A stretch of DNA of 64,000 nucleotides from Wolbachia endosymbiont of Oedothorax gibbosus (GTDB lineage Bacteria > Pseudomonadota > Alphaproteobacteria > Rickettsiales > Anaplasmataceae), in the NCBI RefSeq assembly GCF_936270435.1, contig NZ_OW370567.1, positions 1,189,973 to 1,253,972 on the forward strand, given 5' to 3'. The translations under genes and the position numbers were made by a program. Below the pieces are notes generated by a model. It was not told the DNA's origin, did not search any database, and saw only the letters and a list, made by a program, of their open reading frames with translations. Of the stretch, positions 46,005-56,267 are shown piece by piece; the stretch's first letter is position 1, and each line of letters begins with the position of its first letter.

Positions 46005-47148
46005 TTAACTTTGGCGCGTATACTTAAAAAGGGCTTGAAAATCTTTTGGCGCAACGAGCACTTGATAAAGTTTCTGTCTCATCACACCAAATAAAACTGA
46101 AAAATTTAAACGGTACTCGGCAATTTGATCTGGGTTCCAAGGCCCTTGTGCATCACACATATGAAGCGATAATATATTGCACATGACCAAGTTTGCCCAA
46201 AATTCTTGTAATACAGCCTCTAAATTTACCCCAGAAAAATTCTCTAACTCTGCTCCTACTTTGAGTCGTTTGTAGCACTCTTCTATGTGCCACCTTAATA
46301 CATAAGCTTTACTGATATCTTCCAAAGTAAATTTTTCTCGATCAAAAAGTGAAGTAACTAATACCTCTGTTTCTCCGTTAGCTAATGTCAGCTCTTACTT
46401 TCTGTCCTTTCATTTTATTTTTTAGCTTTTCATTTTCTAATATAAAATCAAAATCTGATTCGCCAGATGCAATTCGTTCCCATAGCTTGCTATAATTTCT
46501 TTTTTGCAAGCGAAAAATAAAATCTACTTCCAAATCATCATGCTGCTGAATGAATTTTACTGAAGGATAACCACGATCATAGATAAATAATAATTTCTTT
46601 TGATTTAATGAACGCATTTGAGTGATAACTTCGGGTAATTGCTCTTCCGCCAACGTTTGTTCCCAAGCCGCAAGGCGAGCACTGCAAATCAGTGAAGTAC
46701 ATAAATCAACAAACAAAGAAACTCTTGCCAATGGTGGCATTGTGCCTGTTGTTCCATTTGGTTTAAAGCGGCCAAACTCGGATACAATTTCCTCAGAGCT
46801 GGGTAATCTCATACCAGAACCATCTGCTGCAATAAGTCTATAGCCTCTCCAGCTCAGATTCATCTTGATAAGCTGTTTGGATGCTTAGCTCCAATAACTC
46901 TTTAAAACCTGTATTTATACCTTGCTTTAGAAAAAGCTTGCTTTGAGGGTACATGTCAATGGCTCCATAAGTTCACATTCTATTCCCAAACTTTTTTTAA
47001 CTAACTTTAAAATCATAGAAAATACTGTCGTAAAAGGGAGTTTTCTTGTTCGCGTGAAACTGTTCTTTCCAACACAATGGATTCTCTGAAAAGCTTTCGA
47101 GTATATTATATTTTTAATTTGTAGAATAAAATTTTTTCCTTTTTGCAT
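46005..47148 (-). pseudogene. IS4-family transposase, broken in three
   Basis: 47148-46927 is the N-terminal region (FTRTRKLPFTTVFSMILKLVKKSLG). 46863-46378 is the catalytic core (YRLIAADGSGMRLPSS with Asp; LLFIYDRGYPSVKF with Asp). 46325-46005 is the end (YVLRWHIEECYKRLKVGAELENFSG with the YREK-type Glu). Frameshifts near 46890 and 46350 separate them. Family identification is firm; function is lost. Confidence 0.85.
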
Positions 47149-47329
47149 GTTTTACCTAAAAAGGACACATTTTAGACTTCTTTGTTGAAATAAAACAGCA
47201 ACAAAAGTGCTATTTATTGCAGCTTTTGGGTAATTTAATGGTAAAAATTTTAGAGAGAATTTTTATACACTATCACCGATATTTTTCCTTAAGTTGACGC
47301 CATTGCCTGAACAGATACGACACTGGTTC

Positions 47330-47835
47330 CTTTATGACGGCAGTGCCCTCTTCTGTCATCCAAGTAGCCCCTCCCCTGTCATCCCAGTGCGTGACACTGG
47401 GATCTCATTTCGTAACTTCATAGTATAAATTATTTCAAATTGTATCTATTTGCAATTATATAAATATAATAATTTTGCATAAAAAATTAGATCCCAGTGT
47501 CAAGCACTGGGATGACACCCTACTTAACCGTCATACCGCCGAGAACCGTCATACCGCCGCGGTATCTCTTAGCCGCTAACAAGTAGCGGGATGACTAATC
47601 GTCAAGGTGTCATCCAAGTAGCCGACACTGGCAAGACGGCAGTGCTTCCTTCTCCTGTCATCCCAGTGCCTTGACTACTTGGATCCAGGAAACTTAACTT
47701 TAAATAAGTGGCTGCATAATAAAGACTAGATCCCAGACTGGGATGACACCATAGGGGGCACTGGAATGACACCCTACTTAACCGTCATACCGCCGCGGTA
47801 TCTCTAGATCCCGCTGCGGTATGACGATTGTCGGT
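47330..47835. repeat. Cluster of palindromic elements
   Basis: At least six inverted modules of the types GTCATCCCAGTG/CACTGGGAT and CCGTCATACCGCCGCGGTAT lie here end to end, between the IS4 end and the gltX-side dispersed repeat. They are partly nested and partly truncated. No gene is visible. Confidence 0.8.
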
Positions 47836-47849
47836 GAACCTAAGTTACT

Positions 47850-48148
47850 TTAGCCATAAATATTAAGAAATTCACTAAATGAAAAAAAGGCAAAAGATAT
47901 CCCGTGTTAGCTAGTTGTCACTCTCTAATCCTGCAAATCGGCGTTCTATACTGTCTTAAACAGCGCGTTTCAGCTTGTATGGCCAGAAATGTTGTGAAGA
48001 CATAAGGTGGACATAGTGCAAAAAATTAAAAATAAAACGCCAATCACGTAATACTGTTGTCGTTTAATCTGCACAGATTGAAGATAAATGAATACCTTCA
48101 GTACCATGATAAGGGGGCTGGCGGGGTTTGTCAAGGAATTTTCTTATT
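47850..48148 (-). repeat. Dispersed 3'-flank repeat, copy after gltX
   Basis: Read on the minus strand it starts about 15-20 bases after the gltX stop with CTTGACAAACCCCGCCAGCCC, continues with TTCAATCTGTGCAGATTAAACGACAAC-like blocks shared with the mutL copy and TTTTTTGCACTATGT shared with the uvrD copy, and ends with one tail module (TATCTTTTGCC-T-run) near 47870-47905. Confidence 0.65.
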
Positions 48149-48152
48149 TCAT

Positions 48153-49583
48153 TTAAATTGCTTGCAACCTTTTTATACACTCATCTTTACCAAGAATCAC
48201 CATTATATCAATGATTCCAGGTGCATCCATTATTCCAGTTATAGGGGCGCGTAATGAGTGGTATACATCGCTTATTTTCATATCATGTAACTTTGAAAAT
48301 TCCTTGATCTGAGAAGATAAAAAACCCTTGTTCCAATTTTCATCACCGATATTTGAGAAAAATGATGCAAGTAACTTGATTATATCGAGGTTAGATTTGA
48401 CAATTTGCTCAGCCTCTTCACTTAAATCAAGTGGCGGATCTTGAATATAAAACTTTGCTAAATCCAGCAGTTCGGTAAGGTAGTTTGCTCTTTTTTTTAG
48501 TTCCGTTAGCCCCTGTAATAAATAGTTCTTTTTTTTGTCAGTTAGAGTATTTTCTCCAAGTATTAGAGCCAGAATATCTTCATTGCTCATGTTGTTAATA
48601 TAATGGTTATTCAAATGCTCCAATTTTTTAAAATCGAGCCGCGCAGGTGAACGACCAATGCTTTCTAAATTGAACCACTCTATCGCTTGCTCATCGCTAA
48701 TAATCTCATCGTTGCCGTGGCTCCAACCAAGCCTCAGCAAGTAATTACGCATCGCTTCGGGTAATATTCCCATCTTTTCATAATCGCAAACGCTTGTGGC
48801 ACCATGCCTTTTGGATAGCTTATTCCCATCTTCCCCGTGAATAAGCGGCACATGCGCAAAACGTGGAACATCAAAATCAAGAGCCTGGTATATTAGCAAT
48901 TGCTTAAAAGTATTAGTGAGATGGTCAGAACCACGTATTATATCAGTTATTCCAGCATCATGATCGTCAACTACTACGGCAAAAATATATGTTGGAGTGT
49001 TGTCAGAGCGTAAGATCACTATATCATCAAGCTGGTTGCTATTTACTTTGATTTGGCCGTATATTTTATCATCAATAACGATCTCTTGCGAATCTGGCAC
49101 TTTAAAGCGGACAACTGACCTCACACCCGATGTCATTCCAGCGCGTGACCACATATTTTTTTCTGGATCCCAGTGTCGAGTACTGGGATGACAAGAAGGA
49201 GGTTTTGTAGTACATTTATGCTTATATATCTTGCCCTCTTCTCTTGCTTTTATTTTCTTTTCTGCAACTTCATCCTCAGGGCAATAACAGTGATACGCCC
49301 TACCCTTCTCAACTAAAAGGTTTGCTACTTCTTTATGCCGCTCTATTCTTTTTGACTGATACACTATTTCCCCATCATAGCTCACACCGAGCCATTTTAG
49401 CCCTTCTATTATCGCATCAATTGCTTCCTGTGTTGAACGTTTTCTGTCGGTGTCCTCAATCCTTAGCAAAAACCTGCCACCATGATGCTTTGCATAGAGC
49501 CAATTAAATAAAGCAGTACGAGCCCCTCCAATGTGCAAAAACCCTGTTGGTGATGGAGCGAATCTAGTGACTACGTCTGGCAT
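48153..49583 (-). CDS. gltX: Glutamate--tRNA ligase, with in-frame palindromic insert
   Basis: Class I synthetase, 476 residues. The HIGH-type motif is in RFAPSPTGFLHIGGARTALF near the N-terminus, and the KMSKS-type motif reads GNKLSKRHGAT. The N-terminal half has RIEDTDRKRS, typical of GluRS. Around residues 130-152 a foreign stretch (CHPSTRHWDPEKN and following) is encoded by the palindromic repeat at 49132-49193; it falls where the zinc-binding or connecting region lies, between YKHKCTTKP and VRSVVRFKVP. The same HWDPE peptide occurs in the ctaA insert. ATG start. Confidence 0.95.
   Translation of the reverse strand: MPDVVTRFAPSPTGFLHIGGARTALFNWLYAKHHGGRFLLRIEDTDRKRSTQEAIDAIIEGLKWLGVSYDGEIVYQSKRIERHKEVANLLVEKGRAYHCYCPEDEVAEKKIKAREEGKIYKHKCTTKPPSCHPSTRHWDPEKNMWSRAGMTSGVRSVVRFKVPDSQEIVIDDKIYGQIKVNSNQLDDIVILRSDNTPTYIFAVVVDDHDAGITDIIRGSDHLTNTFKQLLIYQALDFDVPRFAHVPLIHGEDGNKLSKRHGATSVCDYEKMGILPEAMRNYLLRLGWSHGNDEIISDEQAIEWFNLESIGRSPARLDFKKLEHLNNHYINNMSNEDILALILGENTLTDKKKNYLLQGLTELKKRANYLTELLDLAKFYIQDPPLDLSEEAEQIVKSNLDIIKLLASFFSNIGDENWNKGFLSSQIKEFSKLHDMKISDVYHSLRAPITGIMDAPGIIDIMVILGKDECIKRLQAI
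49132..49193. repeat. Palindromic element inside gltX
   Basis: GTCATTCCAGCGCGTGACC and CTGGATCCCAGTGTCGAGTA..GGGATGAC modules about 62 bases in total, read through in frame. Confidence 0.85.
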
Positions 49584-49730
49584 ATTTGTCTATTACAGTA
49601 ATGTAAATGATGATAGCTAAAATTTATGCTTGCAACAATGTGGAATTTTCTTACTCTGAGAGATTAAATTTTATTTATTTTTAATAAATCGTGTTGTATA
49701 ATTTAGTGTTGGTTAATAGTTAGGTATGTT

Positions 49731-50492
49731 ATGATCGGATCTACAGATGAGATAAAAAAATTGCTCTCAGCTAATGAAGCTAATGTCAGTTGGCGTTACA
49801 CCGGCCCATTTGATAAAACAAGACAAATAGTACAGGCAGATAATCTCTTGCATCTAGCTGCAAGAATACCAAACAAAGATAAATTTGTAGACATTTGCAA
49901 GAAGAACATTGCTTCTGTAACTGCGCATAATGAATATGGAAATAATCCATTTCATGAAGCAGCAAGGAGTGGGATTTTGCTGCCTGCAGTAAAAGAGGTT
50001 ATGCAGTGCTTAGAGGAAGAGGCCAATAAAAAAATTGAAAAAGCAGAAGAAGCTGGAGATCGGAAAGAAGTAAGCAGATTGAAAGAGGAACTCAAATGTA
50101 ATAAAAAACATATTAAAGATGCGCTCTGCAGTAAAGACCATGCTTTTAATAAGAAAAGGGAAACTCCTCTTTATTACTTAGATGCTGCACAACAGAAAGA
50201 AATTAAGCAAATTGCAGGCATGAAAGACAGCTTTATATGTAATCAGAAGTTTCACCTGTGTTTGTATATAGTAGGAGCTATAGCGTGTATTGCTGCCTTG
50301 TGTTTATCTTTATATTTTCTGTATCTATCTTCTCAGACTTTTGCACTAAGCTCGATGGTTGCAATAGCTTCTGGTGGAGTCACATACCTGTCAGTTAAAG
50401 CATGTAGCGAGATACATGCCTTGTATAACGAAAGCACTTTAGCGGAAGTTAATGTTAAGGTTATACAATTTGAAGAAGGTTTGGCTGTTTAA
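49731..50492 (+). CDS. Ankyrin-like protein with C-terminal membrane segments, 253 aa
   Basis: Residues 35-85 resemble two ankyrin repeats (DNLLHLAARIPNKDKFVDIC; EYGNNPFHEAARSG), with a possible third at RETPLYYLDAA. A charged helical stretch (about 90-130) separates these. Residues about 177-200 and 203-222 are hydrophobic helices (IVGAIACIAALCLSLYFLYL; SSMVAIASGGVTYLSVKAC). Ankyrin proteins are numerous in Wolbachia and often target host proteins; this one is probably membrane-bound. Its 3' end lies 64 bases before the chosen pccA start. Confidence 0.75.
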   Translation: MIGSTDEIKKLLSANEANVSWRYTGPFDKTRQIVQADNLLHLAARIPNKDKFVDICKKNIASVTAHNEYGNNPFHEAARSGILLPAVKEVMQCLEEEANKKIEKAEEAGDRKEVSRLKEELKCNKKHIKDALCSKDHAFNKKRETPLYYLDAAQQKEIKQIAGMKDSFICNQKFHLCLYIVGAIACIAALCLSLYFLYLSSQTFALSSMVAIASGGVTYLSVKACSEIHALYNESTLAEVNVKVIQFEEGLAV

Positions 50493-50556
50493 CGAAGCTA
50501 GAAATTACTTGCAAGCAATAATTTACTTTCTTAACTTAAGAAAGTATACTGATAAG

Positions 50557-52533
50557 ATGACGGAAAAAAAGTACAGTAAGATTTTAATAGCAAACAGAGG
50601 AGAAATTGCCTGCAGGATTATCAGAACTGCTCGTAGGATGGGTATATCTTGTGTATGCGTATATTCGGATGCGGATATAAATTCTGTGCATGTAAGACAA
50701 GCAGATGAGTCAAGACATATCGGCCCTTCGCCTTCTTGTCTCAGTTATTTAAACATTGAAAAAATATGTGAAGTAGCAGTTGAAACAGGTGCTGAGGCAG
50801 TTCATCCTGGCTATGGTTTTTTAGCAGAAAATCCAGATTTTCCACGCGCTCTGCAAAAACACAATATAGACTTCATCGGTCCCAGTGCAGAAACAATAGA
50901 AGCTACAGCTAATAAAATCACAGCAAAAGAAGCTGCAAAAAAAGCTGGAGTGAATGTAGTGCCAGGATATATGGGTAAGATCAGCGATGCTGCCCACGCA
51001 GCTCAAGTTGCTGAAGAAATTGGCTTTCCGGTTATGCTTAAAGCTGCATCAGGCGGTGGTGGCAAAGGAATGCGAATTGTAAATTCCAAAAAAGAAATTG
51101 AACTAGCGTTCACATCAGCAACAAATGAAGCAGAGAAAAGTTTTAAAGATGGCAGTATCTTTATAGAGAAATATATAGAGTTACCAAGACATATTGAAAT
51201 ACAAATCATAGCAGATAAATATGGTAATATAGTGTGTCTTGGAGAAAGAGAATGCTCGATACAAAGGAATAACCAGAAAATAATGGAAGAAACGCCAAGT
51301 CCATTTATTAGTGAAAAAATAAGACAAAAAATGTATGCCCAATGCGTTTCCCTAGCAAAACAAGTTGGTTATTTTTCAGCAGGCACTGTTGAGTTTGTTG
51401 TAGATAAAGACCAAAACTTCTATTTTCTTGAGGTAAATACGAGATTGCAAGTTGAGCATCCAGTAACAGAATTTATAACTGGAATAGACATAGTAGAAGA
51501 AATGATTAGAACTTCCTGTGGAGAGAAATTGAGATTCAATCAGGATGATATTAAACTTACTGGTTCTGCAATAGAAAGTAGAATTTGCGCTGAAGACCCA
51601 TCGAAGAAATTTTTCCCTTCCAGCGGAAGAATAAAATATTACGATAAACCAGGTGGAAATGATTATGTAAGAATAGACGATGGAGTTGCTGCAGGTTCAG
51701 AAATTAGCACGTTCTATGACTCAATGATTGCAAAAGTTATAACATATGGAAAAGATAGAACAGAAGCAATCAGCAGAATGCAAAAAGCGTTATCTGAATG
51801 CTATATAGAAGGAGTAACAAATAATATAGAATTTCTAGAATCCATCTTTCATCATCCAAATTTTGTTGCAGCAAAGCTTCACACAAGATTCATTCCAGAC
51901 CATTATCCCAGTGGGTTTCATGGAGATTTTGTTACAGAAGAATATATAAAAGTATTTATTTTTGTTTCGTTATATGTTTATTTAGAAAACGAAGAAAAGT
52001 ACCATCATAAAGCAGTGAATGAAACGCTTGTAGTTGTAATAAATGACAATAAGTACTCTGTAGACGCAAAGTACCAAGATAATATATTAACAACAGTATA
52101 TAACCACAATACATACTCTGTAGTAGGCAAATGGAAATCAAGTTATAGGTTGCTAAACATCACGATTAACGATGATACCGATATAACACTTAAAGTAGAA
52201 AAACAAGGCAGCAAATACTTCATAAGACATGCAGGCATGAAAGCTGAGTGTTGTATATTTAAGCCTCATGTAGCTGAATTAAGTAAGTTAATGCTAAACA
52301 ATGAAACAGAAGGGATTTCAGCAGATGCCATAAAATCTCCAATATCTGGTTTATTAGTTAAATTACACGTAAATGTAGGAGATCAGGTAGAAATAGGACA
52401 ACCTTTATTTGTGGTGGAGGCAATGAAAATGGAAAATATTATATGTGCTGAAGCAGCAATGGTGATAAAAAATATTCCTGTTCAAGAAGGAAAAAATGTG
52501 CAGATAGGTGATGTAGTCTGCTTTCTTAAATAA
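50557..52533 (+). CDS. pccA: Acetyl/propionyl-CoA carboxylase alpha subunit
   Basis: Biotin-dependent carboxylase, 658 residues from the ATG at 50557 ([21 protein letters not shown]). An in-frame start at 50452 would add 35 unrelated residues overlapping the upstream gene, so I reject it. The biotin carboxylase domain has the ATP-grasp stretch [14 protein letters not shown], the segment [14 protein letters not shown] and the [14 protein letters not shown] motif. The C-terminal biotinyl domain has EAMKMEN with the biotin Lys at 624. BirA in this window is its likely modifier. The 3' end overlaps ctaA, on the other strand, by 52 bases. Confidence 0.94.
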   Translation: MTEKKYSKILIANRGEIACRIIRTARRMGISCVCVYSDADINSVHVRQADESRHIGPSPSCLSYLNIEKICEVAVETGAEAVHPGYGFLAENPDFPRALQKHNIDFIGPSAETIEATANKITAKEAAKKAGVNVVPGYMGKISDAAHAAQVAEEIGFPVMLKAASGGGGKGMRIVNSKKEIELAFTSATNEAEKSFKDGSIFIEKYIELPRHIEIQIIADKYGNIVCLGERECSIQRNNQKIMEETPSPFISEKIRQKMYAQCVSLAKQVGYFSAGTVEFVVDKDQNFYFLEVNTRLQVEHPVTEFITGIDIVEEMIRTSCGEKLRFNQDDIKLTGSAIESRICAEDPSKKFFPSSGRIKYYDKPGGNDYVRIDDGVAAGSEISTFYDSMIAKVITYGKDRTEAISRMQKALSECYIEGVTNNIEFLESIFHHPNFVAAKLHTRFIPDHYPSGFHGDFVTEEYIKVFIFVSLYVYLENEEKYHHKAVNETLVVVINDNKYSVDAKYQDNILTTVYNHNTYSVVGKWKSSYRLLNITINDDTDITLKVEKQGSKYFIRHAGMKAECCIFKPHVAELSKLMLNNETEGISADAIKSPISGLLVKLHVNVGDQVEIGQPLFVVEAMKMENIICAEAAMVIKNIPVQEGKNVQIGDVVCFLK

Positions 52534-53723
52534 CACAAGAAGTATAAACTTGACCCAAACAAGATAAATGAAAACACTTGATGAGCTATGGCAATGGCTA
52601 TTGGTATGTGCAATAATAGAGTAATTACACCTAAAATGATCTGAATGATAACGGAGAGCAGCATAATATATACCGGTTTTACGCTAGCATTTTTTACTGT
52701 GAGTATTACTACCAAAGCTAGTATTAGCAATGCCAGTGCTCGATGTATAAATTGCACTGTCGCTCTGTTCTCAAAGATATTCAGCCATATAGGGTGTAAG
52801 AAAAATAAATCTTCTGGAACGATTTGTCCGTCCATTAGTGGAAAGGTATTGTAAATTAGACCAGCATTTAATCCTGCAACAAATGCACCGAAAATTATTT
52901 GTATAGTAACTAGAATCAGAATAAGTATTGTGTAATATATACTACTGTTAGTAGATTGAAATCCTGTCATCCAAGTAGCAGACGCACAACTGTACGAACG
53001 CTTACTTTTGAAGGTAAATTGCACAGCAAATGGTGTCATGAAAGTAGCTGACACTGGAATCCAGCTTTTACTATGCAGCCACTTATTTAAAGTTAAGTTT
53101 TCTGGATCCCAGTGTCTGGGCACTGGGATGACATCTTCCTTGGTGAAAATTACTCTTATATTGCAATGTTCGTGCAGTTGCGTGCGTGACGCTGGCTGAT
53201 AATCAAAAAATTGATATGACAATAATGCAAAGATAATTAATGCTAATAATAAGTGAAGTGCGAGCCTATAGTGGCTAACATGAGGCTTGGTTACCAAGCC
53301 ACTTTTAACCATATACCAACCAGCAAAAGCTTGTAAAGCTCCAAATAATAATGCTATAAATAGCCTTATTGCTACCTTTTTAGATATTTTTCTTCTTAAT
53401 GTAAAATATATAAATGGCAGGATAAAAACTAAACCTGTCAGCCTTGCAACCAATCTATGTACATATTCTATTAAGTATATAGCCTGAAATTCCTCCATAC
53501 CCATACCATAGTTGAATGCTTTATACTCAGGTGTAGCTTCATATTTTAATTTTTCTTGTAGCCAATCTTGTCCACTCAGTGGTGGTAGTGTTCCAGTGAT
53601 GGGTTTCCACTCTGTGATTGACAATCCCGCTCTTGTAAGTCTGGTAAATCCACCAATCCCCACCATGAGAATTACCATGACCGAGCAGAGAAAAAGCCAA
53701 ATAGCTACAGGTTTTGCTTCCAT
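52482..53723 (-). CDS. ctaA: Heme A synthase, with large in-frame palindromic insert
   Basis: Converts heme O to heme A for cytochrome oxidase. Eight-helix family with [20 protein letters not shown] near the start, [27 protein letters not shown], and later [16 protein letters not shown] and [11 protein letters not shown] carrying the heme-binding His residues. Residues about 176-252 are foreign, encoded by 231 bases of palindromic repeat (52966-53196), exactly 77 codons in a loop between helices. Without them the protein would be about 336 residues, normal for the family. The start overlaps the glycosyltransferase end by 19 bases. Its last 17 codons are antisense to the pccA end. Confidence 0.93.
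   Translation of the reverse strand: MEAKPVAIWLFLCSVMVILMVGIGGFTRLTRAGLSITEWKPITGTLPPLSGQDWLQEKLKYEATPEYKAFNYGMGMEEFQAIYLIEYVHRLVARLTGLVFILPFIYFTLRRKISKKVAIRLFIALLFGALQAFAGWYMVKSGLVTKPHVSHYRLALHLLLALIIFALLSYQFFDYQPASRTQLHEHCNIRVIFTKEDVIPVPRHWDPENLTLNKWLHSKSWIPVSATFMTPFAVQFTFKSKRSYSCASATWMTGFQSTNSSIYYTILILILVTIQIIFGAFVAGLNAGLIYNTFPLMDGQIVPEDLFFLHPIWLNIFENRATVQFIHRALALLILALVVILTVKNASVKPVYIMLLSVIIQIILGVITLLLHIPIAIAIAHQVFSFILFGSSLYFLCYLRKQTTSPICTFFPS
52966..53196. repeat. Composite palindromic element inside ctaA
   Basis: Contains GTCATCCAAGTAGCAGAC, GTGTCATGAAAGTAGCTGACACTGGAATCC, and a CTGGATCCCAGTGTCTGGG..GATGAC module, ending GCGTGACGCTGGC. At 231 bases it is the largest intragenic copy in the window and is probably two elements together. 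Frame length is a multiple of three. Confidence 0.85.
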
Positions 53724-55294
53724 AAACCATGTTTAGTTTTGTTCCATCGCTCAGGGTAAAGAATAAATTCCCACAAGGCAAGAAAAGCTGCAACACTATG
53801 TAGCAGACTATAGATCGGAAAAAATATCGATACTATATAAAAATAAAAAGGCATCTTTTGCTGTTTGACAGCTATCATCAAAAGAATCAAGTTAATAATG
53901 TATACCACTACAAAGTAGTACAAAAATAATTCATTTAAAACTTTAGTTAATATCAATGAAAGCAGTAAAAATGGAGTAGTAAAAAATATAAAAGCTGCAG
54001 AGCCAACAAAAAGATTCAATAGCAAAATTCCCTTAAATCCAGTGTGTTTATAAAGTGACTTTATATTTTTTAAATGAACAATATAAGTTTGCATATAGCC
54101 TTTGATCCAACGCGCTCTTTGCTTAATCCAAGCAAGCACAGTAATTGGTGACTCTTCCAACGTTTCTGAATCAATAATTCTAGTTTTATATCCCATTTGC
54201 GCAAGTCTCAAGCCGAGATCAGCATCTTCGGTAACACTATAAGCATCCCAGAAAAACATTTTTCTTAGAATTTTTACTGAAAAATGATTACTGCTACCAC
54301 CTAAAGGTATCGGCATGTTCATTTTTTGGAATCCAGGCAATAAGTATTGAAACCAGTTCATATACTCCAGAGAAAAGGATTTTGTGAGAAAATTATAATC
54401 ACAATTATAGTAATTTAATTTCGCTTGTACACAGGCAAGCTTATCGTCGCCCTTATTAAATTCAATTAGTGCTTTTTTTAACTGCAATGGATCAGGCTTG
54501 TCATCTGCATCATATATTACTGCATACTTTCCTCTAGCAAAGCTTATAGCATAATTGCATGACTTGGCTTTTGTTTTAGGCAAAGAGTGAGGCACTTTTA
54601 TTACTTCAAAATACTGCGGTAAAGTATACTTTTCTATAGCTGCCAGCGTTTCTTGGTCATCACTTTCTACCAGAAGCTTTACATCTAATTTCGACTTTGG
54701 ATAATCCAAACTTTTAACGCTTTCAATTAATTGCCCTATTACTGCACTTTCTTCAAATACAGGCAGTAAAATAGTATATATAGGTTCATTCAGCTTACTA
54801 TAATCCACTTTTTGATTAGAGGTTTCACATAAGCTAAAAACTGTAGCTAAAAACTTGAATAAATAACTAGAACATCCGATTATAAATATCAACATCAAAG
54901 CAAAATATGTATATTTCTCTGTTAGTGTTAAAATTGAAGTTACAATAAAGAAAGAAGCAAAAAATATTGAGCTTAGTTTAATGCTTTTGGCTGAAAAATT
55001 AGGATTCTTGTAATATAAGTAGTTGCTTGCAAATTCTGAAATACCAAAGTGCGAGTTAAGAAGATTTAAAATCTGTTCGCTATCCACTTTTATTAATACA
55101 TAGTCAATACCGTAATGAGCTTCGACCCAACGGTTGACATCTTGGCTTATGTCTTCAACCATAAAAAAAGTAGTATCATTTAATTTTTGCCAAGGAATTA
55201 TATTAAATTTATAGTAAAAAAGTTTCTCTTGCTCTTTGCACAAACTAGAATCAAACTTAATTTTTTCTACATTATCAGCTTGAAGTATAGGCAT
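53705..55294 (-). CDS. Membrane glycosyltransferase family 2 with N-terminal MshEN-like domain
   Basis: 529 residues. Residues 1-120 resemble the type II secretion GspE/MshEN fold ([21 protein letters not shown]). Two helices follow, then a GT2 domain: [26 protein letters not shown] (DxD), the acceptor-side acid in [18 protein letters not shown], and QRARW, the QxxRW motif of processive synthases such as cellulose synthase. C-terminal helices form a channel-like region. A similar MshEN-GT2 arrangement occurs in bacterial beta-glycan synthases. The substrate is unknown; Wolbachia lacks lipopolysaccharide, so a role in peptidoglycan-like or secreted glycan is only a guess. Confidence 0.85.
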   Translation of the reverse strand: MPILQADNVEKIKFDSSLCKEQEKLFYYKFNIIPWQKLNDTTFFMVEDISQDVNRWVEAHYGIDYVLIKVDSEQILNLLNSHFGISEFASNYLYYKNPNFSAKSIKLSSIFFASFFIVTSILTLTEKYTYFALMLIFIIGCSSYLFKFLATVFSLCETSNQKVDYSKLNEPIYTILLPVFEESAVIGQLIESVKSLDYPKSKLDVKLLVESDDQETLAAIEKYTLPQYFEVIKVPHSLPKTKAKSCNYAISFARGKYAVIYDADDKPDPLQLKKALIEFNKGDDKLACVQAKLNYYNCDYNFLTKSFSLEYMNWFQYLLPGFQKMNMPIPLGGSSNHFSVKILRKMFFWDAYSVTEDADLGLRLAQMGYKTRIIDSETLEESPITVLAWIKQRARWIKGYMQTYIVHLKNIKSLYKHTGFKGILLLNLFVGSAAFIFFTTPFLLLSLILTKVLNELFLYYFVVVYIINLILLMIAVKQQKMPFYFYIVSIFFPIYSLLHSVAAFLALWEFILYPERWNKTKHGLWKQNL

Positions 55295-55299
55295 TAAAC

Positions 55300-55776
55300 C
55301 TAATGCAATTTTTTATTTAAGTCACGTGAAAATGAAGATATGACCTCGCTACTACGCTTATCATCTTTACGTTCATGCATTATTTTTTTTACAGCATCAG
55401 CAGCTATACTCGCTGTGTTAGCTTGTAAATCTCCAAGAGCTTTTTCAACTTGGTCAGTGACTTTCTTCAAGTTAGAATGGGCATTGTCATCTAATGTCTG
55501 ATCTAACTGCTGTCTATTGTGCTTAATGATACTATTAGCCTTATCAAGTGCTTCATTCATCATTTGATTAACTTCTGCATCTAATTTTTTGTATTTTTCA
55601 GAAGATTTTTTGTAATACTCCAACATATCTTTCCTGAATTTTTCAGTTTCTTCACTTGAAAATTTGCTTTTGTTACGCTTATTGTTAAGCGCATTTTTTA
55701 TCACTTTCTTCAGCAATTTATACGAAAGAACAAAACCTACCAAGAAAGCAAGACCGATAATCAGTGATGCAGACAT
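55300..55776 (-). CDS. atpF: ATP synthase F0 subunit b
   Basis: Peripheral stalk subunit, 158 residues: one N-terminal membrane helix (about 4-22) and a long charged helix that dimerises with subunit b-prime. Sequence conservation is low, so the call rests on topology and on its place after b-prime, c and a. ATG start, eight bases after b-prime. It is co-directional with the glycosyltransferase, which follows 5 bases later. Confidence 0.9.
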   Translation of the reverse strand: MSASLIIGLAFLVGFVLSYKLLKKVIKNALNNKRNKSKFSSEETEKFRKDMLEYYKKSSEKYKKLDAEVNQMMNEALDKANSIIKHNRQQLDQTLDDNAHSNLKKVTDQVEKALGDLQANTASIAADAVKKIMHERKDDKRSSEVISSFSRDLNKKLH

Positions 55777-55784
55777 AAAAACTC

Positions 55785-56264
55785 CTAAAACTCTTTAGAC
55801 ACCAAGTTAGCAACAAATTCCTCTTCTATTTCAGAATTGGTCAATTTAGTATAATAAATTAAAGCAATACTAGTAGCCATTTGTTTTAACTCACTAGTGT
55901 ACTCAAATTTAAATTTTGCTACTTTTTCTTCAATAAGCTTGCTCATTTTTTTGTCTTCCTCTTCTAATATATTCTTAACATTAGCTCTCATTTCTTCTAC
56001 CTGAGCAAGTGCATCATCTATGATTTTTTTTGCCTGTATTCCAGCTTGGCTTAAAGCGGCATTATACTTGGCAATCTGATCTTCCGTGAGTCTTAAAAGA
56101 TGAACAGAACTATTAAAAGAACCCAATACTTCTTTACTTCTAGTGCTTATTATTTCATCCAACTTTGGTAAAAATAAACAACTTACTACGAAAAAAAGTG
56201 AAGAGAAAAAAATTAAAAACCAAAAAACTTGAGAAAAGAAAGTTGAAACATCAAGCTGCGGCAT
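55785..56264 (-). CDS. atpF': ATP synthase F0 subunit b-prime
   Basis: 159 residues with the alphaproteobacterial b-prime start MPQLDVSTFFSQVFWFLIFF, a membrane helix (about 8-30), and the segment LPKLDEIISTRSKEVLGSF. The rest is a long helix. It lies three bases after atpE and eight before atpF. Two different b-type subunits are typical of Alphaproteobacteria. Confidence 0.93.
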   Translation of the reverse strand: MPQLDVSTFFSQVFWFLIFFSSLFFVVSCLFLPKLDEIISTRSKEVLGSFNSSVHLLRLTEDQIAKYNAALSQAGIQAKKIIDDALAQVEEMRANVKNILEEEDKKMSKLIEEKVAKFKFEYTSELKQMATSIALIYYTKLTNSEIEEEFVANLVSKEF

Positions 56265-56267
56265 ATG

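Larger units (their letters stand above)
45036..47305 (-). mobile_element. IS4-like element with an IS5 inserted near one end
   Basis: An 18-bp inverted repeat, CAATGGCGTCAACTTAAG at 45036-45053 and its reverse complement at 47288-47305, bounds the element. The IS5 copy B (45053-45913) entered at the TTAA of the left end. A third copy of this end sits alone at 199-223. The transposase inside is broken. Confidence 0.7.

Noticed and set aside
47330..47835. CRISPR array
   Set aside because: The repeats are palindromic, unequal in spacing and found singly elsewhere, and no cas gene is present.
50452..50556. A longer pccA starting at 50452
   Set aside because: The 35 added residues overlap the upstream gene and do not resemble biotin carboxylase; [16 protein letters not shown] is the typical start.
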